Below, in pieces: positions 5,793-8,034 of a stretch of DNA of 8,034 nt. Each line of letters opens with the position of its first letter. Position 1 is the first letter of the stretch. The notes beneath the pieces were generated by a model. That model saw nothing but the letters and a program-made list of their open reading frames with translations, ran no database searches and was not told where the DNA came from. The position numbers and the translations under genes are program-made. The DNA comes from JBGPYB01 sp041493035 (lineage in GTDB: Bacteria > Acidobacteriota > Vicinamibacteria > Fen-336): NCBI GenBank assembly GCA_041493035.1, contig JBGPYB010000191.1, forward strand, positions 1 through 8,034, written 5' to 3'.

Positions 5793-5972
5793 TCAAGACT
5801 TGGTGCGGGCATCCCGGAGGCCCTGGATCCGCTTTCGGACCTCGGGCCACGGGATCGTCTTCACCGCGCCTGACTCGACCTCACGCATCCGCTGCTTGAT
5901 CTCGCGCGCCCAGGCCTCTTGCACTCCCGCCAGGTTCGTCCGCTCATCCTTGCCATCGGTCACGGTGTCCAT
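5793..5972 (-). CDS. Short addiction-module-component-like protein
   Basis: A 59-residue protein from ATG 5970-5972 ending at TGA 5793-5795. Its central part, VQEAWAREIKQRMREVESGAVKTIPWPEVRKRIQ (17-50), matches the C-terminal half of the addiction module component group (TIGR02574 type), which runs E.AW..EI..R..E...G.VK.IP..EV...L. The usual N-terminal LPPEERA..AE.L half is missing, so the gene is short for the family, either naturally or by truncation. The sequence AGAGGAGG abuts the ATG with no spacer; a GTG three codons later (5963) would have better spacing. It lies 15 bases downstream of the 121-aa gene, so it is probably in the same transcript and could be a third member of that unit. 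Confidence 0.6.
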   Translation of the reverse strand: MDTVTDGKDERTNLAGVQEAWAREIKQRMREVESGAVKTIPWPEVRKRIQGLRDARTKS

Positions 5973-5987
5973 CCTCCTCTGCGCCCC

Positions 5988-6353
5988 TTACCGATCGCGC
6001 TCGGCGCTCGTGACTGCCTGGGCCAGCTCCTTGGCGTTCAGACGAGCCAGGTCACGCTCCACGAGGAGGGCAGCAATCTGAAGCGGCTCCACGCGATGGT
6101 GGACGAGCCGGCTCACCTTCCGGGCAAGCACCTCGAGCTGCGCCAGCGTCTCCTGCTTCACCGGCAAGAGTCGTTTGGTTGTCCAGCGTGGATCTCTGGC
6201 GCGACCACCGCCAACGGGCTTGGTAAAGCGGCCACGGACTTCCTCGGCGACCTGGAGCGCGCCGAAGTACCCGGAGCTGGCGGTAACTCTCCCACGGACG
6301 GTCGATCCGAGGTTTCGCGCTAGCGTCTCGTGGTCCAGCCTCCTCGCCTTCAT
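5988..6353 (-). CDS. 121-aa protein with ribbon-helix-helix-like C-terminal half, partner of the 125-aa gene
   Basis: The protein runs MKARRLDHETLARNLGSTVR, then GRVTASSGYFGALQVAEEVR, a Gly/Arg-rich link (PVGGGRARDPRWTTK, 46-60), then RLLPVKQETLAQLEVLARKV and EPLQIAALLVERDLARL. Residues about 61-106 have the order strand, helix, turn, helix with hydrophobic spacing as in ribbon-helix-helix DNA-binding proteins and many antitoxins. GGGGGAG lies three bases before the ATG, and the preceding 125-aa gene ends 13 bases upstream, so the two are one operon. The order would be partner first and putative DNA-binder second. I believe this pair recurs in other bacteria, but that is memory. Function is unknown; antitoxin or autoregulator of the pair is the best guess. 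The protein appears intact and basic. Confidence 0.7.
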   Translation of the reverse strand: MKARRLDHETLARNLGSTVRGRVTASSGYFGALQVAEEVRGRFTKPVGGGRARDPRWTTKRLLPVKQETLAQLEVLARKVSRLVHHRVEPLQIAALLVERDLARLNAKELAQAVTSAERDR

Positions 6354-6366
6354 GGGCTCCCCCTAC

Positions 6367-6744
6367 CTATGGCCGAATGGCGTGATAGACATCCTCGACC
6401 ACCAGTCCGACTTCGCCCTGATTGGTCGAACGTCCCATCTCCCGACAGAACTCCCCGAGGGCGACTTGGGCGGACCGCGACCGGAGATCTCCTTCCGCCG
6501 CATAGCAGTGGACGATGATCGGTTCATCCCACACCAGCTTGGCGCCTCGCTCGTCGTCCCGCCACACTCCCTGAGCCCTCGGAAAGGCCGTCGCCCCCCC
6601 AAACCGCATGCCGAGAAACTCCAGGCTTCGCCGCGTCCAAGTTCCCTGGTCGACCGGGCTCGCATCGCAATCGACGCTCGGAATGAACATCACGATCAGC
6701 AGAGCCCTCTGCCTACTGCCGAGCGGTGCCGCCGTCACGCCCAT
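6367..6744 (-). CDS. 125-aa conserved-looking protein of unknown function, first gene of a two-gene unit
   Basis: Read from ATG 6742-6744 and ending at TAG 6367-6369. The core runs RALLIVMFIPSVDCD (13-27), VDQGTWTRRSLEFLGMRFGGATAFP (31-55), GVWRDDERGAKLVWDEPIIVHCY (59-81) and LGEFCREMGRSTNQGEVGLVV (96-116). The compact mix of strands and helices, with the charged/aromatic WRDDERG and STNQGE motifs, looks like a small enzyme or toxin-like fold, but no known active site can be named. No signal peptide or membrane segment beyond the LLIVMFI strand is seen. An ATG at 6690 is an alternative start, but it would cut the first strand. The gene lies 22 bases after the broken ORF6N gene and 13 bases before the 121-aa gene, with which it forms an apparently intact pair. 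Confidence 0.68.
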   Translation of the reverse strand: MGVTAAPLGSRQRALLIVMFIPSVDCDASPVDQGTWTRRSLEFLGMRFGGATAFPRAQGVWRDDERGAKLVWDEPIIVHCYAAEGDLRSRSAQVALGEFCREMGRSTNQGEVGLVVEDVYHAIRP

Positions 6745-6760
6745 TCACCGTTCGATATCG

Positions 6761-6790
6761 ATCGTATCAGCACCTCACCCTCCCCGACAA
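6761..6790 (-). promoter_or_regulatory. Candidate promoter of the 125/121-aa gene pair
   Basis: On the minus strand TTGTCG (6785-6790) is followed after 18 bases by TACGAT (6761-6766). Transcription would begin about ten bases before the ATG at 6744. A 10-bp palindrome TCGATATCGA (6752-6761) lies over the predicted start and could be an operator. The boxes are only partial matches and lie within the end of the ORF6N reading frame. Confidence 0.3.
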
Positions 6791-7102
6791 GCCCAAGCCG
6801 ATTCTCCGCGCCAGCCCGGTCAGGGAAGGTCCGGTCCTTGAAGCGCGAATCATCTGCGGCTGCTTTAAGGTCACAGTCTGTGACCTTAGAGCCTGGGCTT
6901 CTTCCTTCGTAAGCTCGAACATGAAGTCCGCCGGGAAACGCTCTCGGTTGCGGCGCACGGCCTGGTTCAGGGCCTTCGTCGTCACCCCGTAGAGGAGCGC
7001 CAGATCGAAATCCAGCATCACCTTCTGGCCGCGGAGAAGCAGGATCGCGCGGTCGATTTGCTCCACCGCGACGATCGCACGACTTCGCCCTGGAACCTTC
7101 AC
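6767..7102 (-). pseudogene. ORF6N-domain protein, C-terminally truncated
   Basis: From GTG 7100-7102, with GGAGA about nine bases upstream, the frame gives 111 residues. Residues 13-80 are a clear ORF6N domain: VEQIDRAILLLRGQKVMLDF, then DLALLYGVTTKALNQAVRRN, then RERFPADFMFELTKEEAQAL and RSQTVTLK. ORF6N proteins are KilA-N-related DNA-associated proteins common in phages, plasmids and accessory islands. In full-length relatives the domain is followed by a YLPYAFTE.GV.MLS-type region; here an unrelated tail (QPQMIRASRTGPSLT and onward) runs to a stop at 6767. The protein therefore lacks its C-terminal half. The break coincides with a perfect 23-bp palindrome in the coding sequence. The DNA-binding half might still be made. 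The frame opens further upstream to 7243, so the start is moderately sure. Confidence 0.75.
6866..6888. repeat. Perfect 23-bp intragenic palindrome in the ORF6N gene
   Basis: TAAGGTCACAG (6866-6876), a single central T, and CTGTGACCTTA (6878-6888) form a perfect inverted repeat with 11-base arms. It encodes residues 72-79 (LRSQTVTL) of the ORF6N protein and lies where the family match ends. It may be a protein-binding site, a recombination site or a by-product of conserved codons in the RSQ..TL motif. Confidence 0.6.
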
Positions 7103-7205
7103 CGCAGCGATTCTCCAGCCCTGTCGTGCCAGCGGAGGTCCGGAACCCTCGTTCACCTCGGAACACGTCCGACGCACGCCAATCGCTGTGTATCCCCGCA
7201 CCGCC

Positions 7206-7652
7206 TCAGCTCGGCCGCAACCCCTCGACCTCCGACCCGACAAACCCGCTCGACACGAGGACGTCGAGGTCGCGCATGTTGTCGGTGAAGCACCACAGGG
7301 CCGCTCGCAGGTACTCCTCGGTGACCCCCCTGGCCAGCGGCAGCACGCATTGCAGCATCAGGCATCCGTCGACGGCGAAGGCCCGGGCCGGGCCAAATTG
7401 CGCGTTGAAGACGTTCGCCGCCTCCAGGGTCGCATTCGGGTGGGGGACGAAGCGGCAGCTCAGGACGAGCTTCTCGCGGTACCGGCTTTTCCCGACCGGA
7501 CCGTCGAGATCGGCATCGAAGATCAGCGACCGGCGCCGAGCCCGAACCCCGTGGGCCTTCCCGGGTCGATCCTCGACGACAAGCACCCCGAACCCGAGAC
7601 CGCGTAGCACGAACGCGAGCTGACGCGCGGTGATGCCCGTGTAGACGGGCAT
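7206..7652 (-). CDS. YbjN-domain-like protein
   Basis: A 148-residue protein from ATG 7650-7652, beginning MPVYTGITARQLAFVLRGLG. It shows the YbjN pattern, a CesT-like alpha/beta fold: an N-terminal helix with LRGLGF, strands LIFDADLDG (43-51) and KLVLSCRF (61-68), then NATLEAANVFNAQFGPARAFA (73-93), CLMLQCVLPLARGVTEEYLRAAL (97-119) and a final helix CFTDNMRDLDVLV (121-133). The LE.AN.FN....ARA and GVT.E.LR.AL motifs are the most telling. YbjN proteins are small cytoplasmic proteins proposed to act as chaperone-like or sensory regulators. The ribosome-binding site is weak, and an ATG at 7769 would add 39 unconvincing residues, so the internal ATG is preferred. It sits between two broken mobile-type genes and appears intact; its link to them is unclear. 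Confidence 0.65.
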   Translation of the reverse strand: MPVYTGITARQLAFVLRGLGFGVLVVEDRPGKAHGVRARRRSLIFDADLDGPVGKSRYREKLVLSCRFVPHPNATLEAANVFNAQFGPARAFAVDGCLMLQCVLPLARGVTEEYLRAALWCFTDNMRDLDVLVSSGFVGSEVEGLRPS

Positions 7653-7781
7653 CGCGGTCGCGCCTTTCGGGAAGGCACCTTGGGTTGTCCGCCCAGGTTG
7701 CCGGAGCCACCTGCGTGGCTCGCTCTGGATGTCGCTACGATGATGATGCCACGACGCCGTGCCCGGCAAGGTCCGTGTGCG

Positions 7782-8034
7782 TCATGAAGCGGTAGGATCA
7801 AGCCGCCTCTGAAGCAGATCTGGCGCAGCCCGGAAGCTACTGATCGCCGAGCAGGGCTCGGAGTAGCGGGACCCATCGCCCTTGCACAGGAGGTCGAGAT
7901 CGCGCGTGGCGCGGTAGGGCTGCTCGGACCAGAGGCGAAGGAGCATCGCTCCCTTGAGAACGAACCGGCCCCTTGCCTCCGAGCGGTCCAGGCGATGAAG
8001 GAAGCGCTCGCAAACGAACGCGTTGAGAAGCGAC
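7782..8034 (-). pseudogene. AbiEii-type nucleotidyltransferase fragment, cut at both ends
   Basis: The minus-strand frame enters from the right edge and gives 83 residues to a TGA at 7782-7784. Residues 1-55 match AbiEii/type IV toxin nucleotidyltransferases: LLNAFVCERFLHRLDRSEAR, then GRFVLKGAMLLRLW with the K-G motif (27-28), then RATRDLDLL with the acidic pair D45 and D47 that would bind metal. In the family some 200 further residues follow; here the sequence turns unrelated after CKGDGS and stops soon after. The gene is therefore truncated or frameshifted and unlikely to be active; the N-terminus lies outside the window. AbiEii normally works with the AbiEi antitoxin, which would be expected upstream beyond the right edge. 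The 129 bases between this stop and the YbjN-like gene hold no recognisable gene. Confidence 0.72.

Noticed and set aside
6175..6912. 245-residue open frame on the plus strand
   Set aside because: It is opposite three recognisable minus-strand genes (125-aa, 121-aa and ORF6N) and has a low-complexity Pro/Ser/Arg composition.
7653..7781. Gap between the AbiEii fragment and the YbjN-like gene considered as coding (N-terminal extension from 7769)
   Set aside because: The extra 39 residues (MPGTASWHHHRSDIQ and onward) have no domain character, and the YbjN pattern begins naturally at MPVYTG.
1..8034. CRISPR array, tRNA or rRNA genes
   Set aside because: No regularly spaced direct repeats, cloverleaf with conserved TTCGANNC-type arm, or rRNA-like conserved segments were noticed on either strand; this was by eye only.

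Overview
The window comes from a GC-rich bacterium. The codons favour G or C at the third position and Shine-Dalgarno-like GGAGG motifs precede several genes. The visible families (an exported protein of a type I associate with Acidobacteriota and related soil phyla, a D-hydantoinase with an NCS1 permease, and a dense set of toxin-antitoxin-like small genes) suggest a soil or sediment lineage such as Acidobacteriota or Methylomirabilota. That assignment is an inference and is weak.

Left part (1-3200): a partial exported protein on the minus strand is divergent from a two-gene plus-strand unit. The unit encodes a complete dihydropyrimidinase/D-hydantoinase with an intact metal site and an NCS1-family permease for hydantoin, allantoin or pyrimidine-type compounds. 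The permease overlaps the enzyme by 8 nt and probably starts at TTG. Together they form an import-and-hydrolyse module for cyclic ureides. A small AT-richer patch with overlapping hairpins (about 3240-3266) separates the permease from the convergent gene that follows.

Middle part (3302-5215, minus strand): a secreted two-domain protein (concanavalin-like lectin domain plus a C-terminal beta-rich domain) has a good -35 box and a perfect 20-bp palindrome lying over its start codons. Upstream of it lie a DUF2442 gene broken by two single-base frameshifts and a winged-helix regulator whose nucleotidyltransferase half is missing. A short plus-strand coding remnant occupies the place of that lost half. 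The regulator gene has a strong promoter that appears nearly leaderless, with two 15-bp operator-like palindromes exactly 21 bp apart.

Right part (5264-8034, all minus strand): a run of small genes typical of a toxin-antitoxin/defence accessory island. In transcription order these are an AbiEii-type nucleotidyltransferase fragment, a YbjN-like protein, a truncated ORF6N protein, a two-gene unit of unrecognised function (125 and 121 aa, the second with a ribbon-helix-helix-like C-terminal half), and three short antitoxin-like ORFs with no recognisable toxin. Several members are clearly broken, so the region looks like a decaying accessory island. The 125/121-aa pair appears intact and is the best candidate for an undescribed functional system here.
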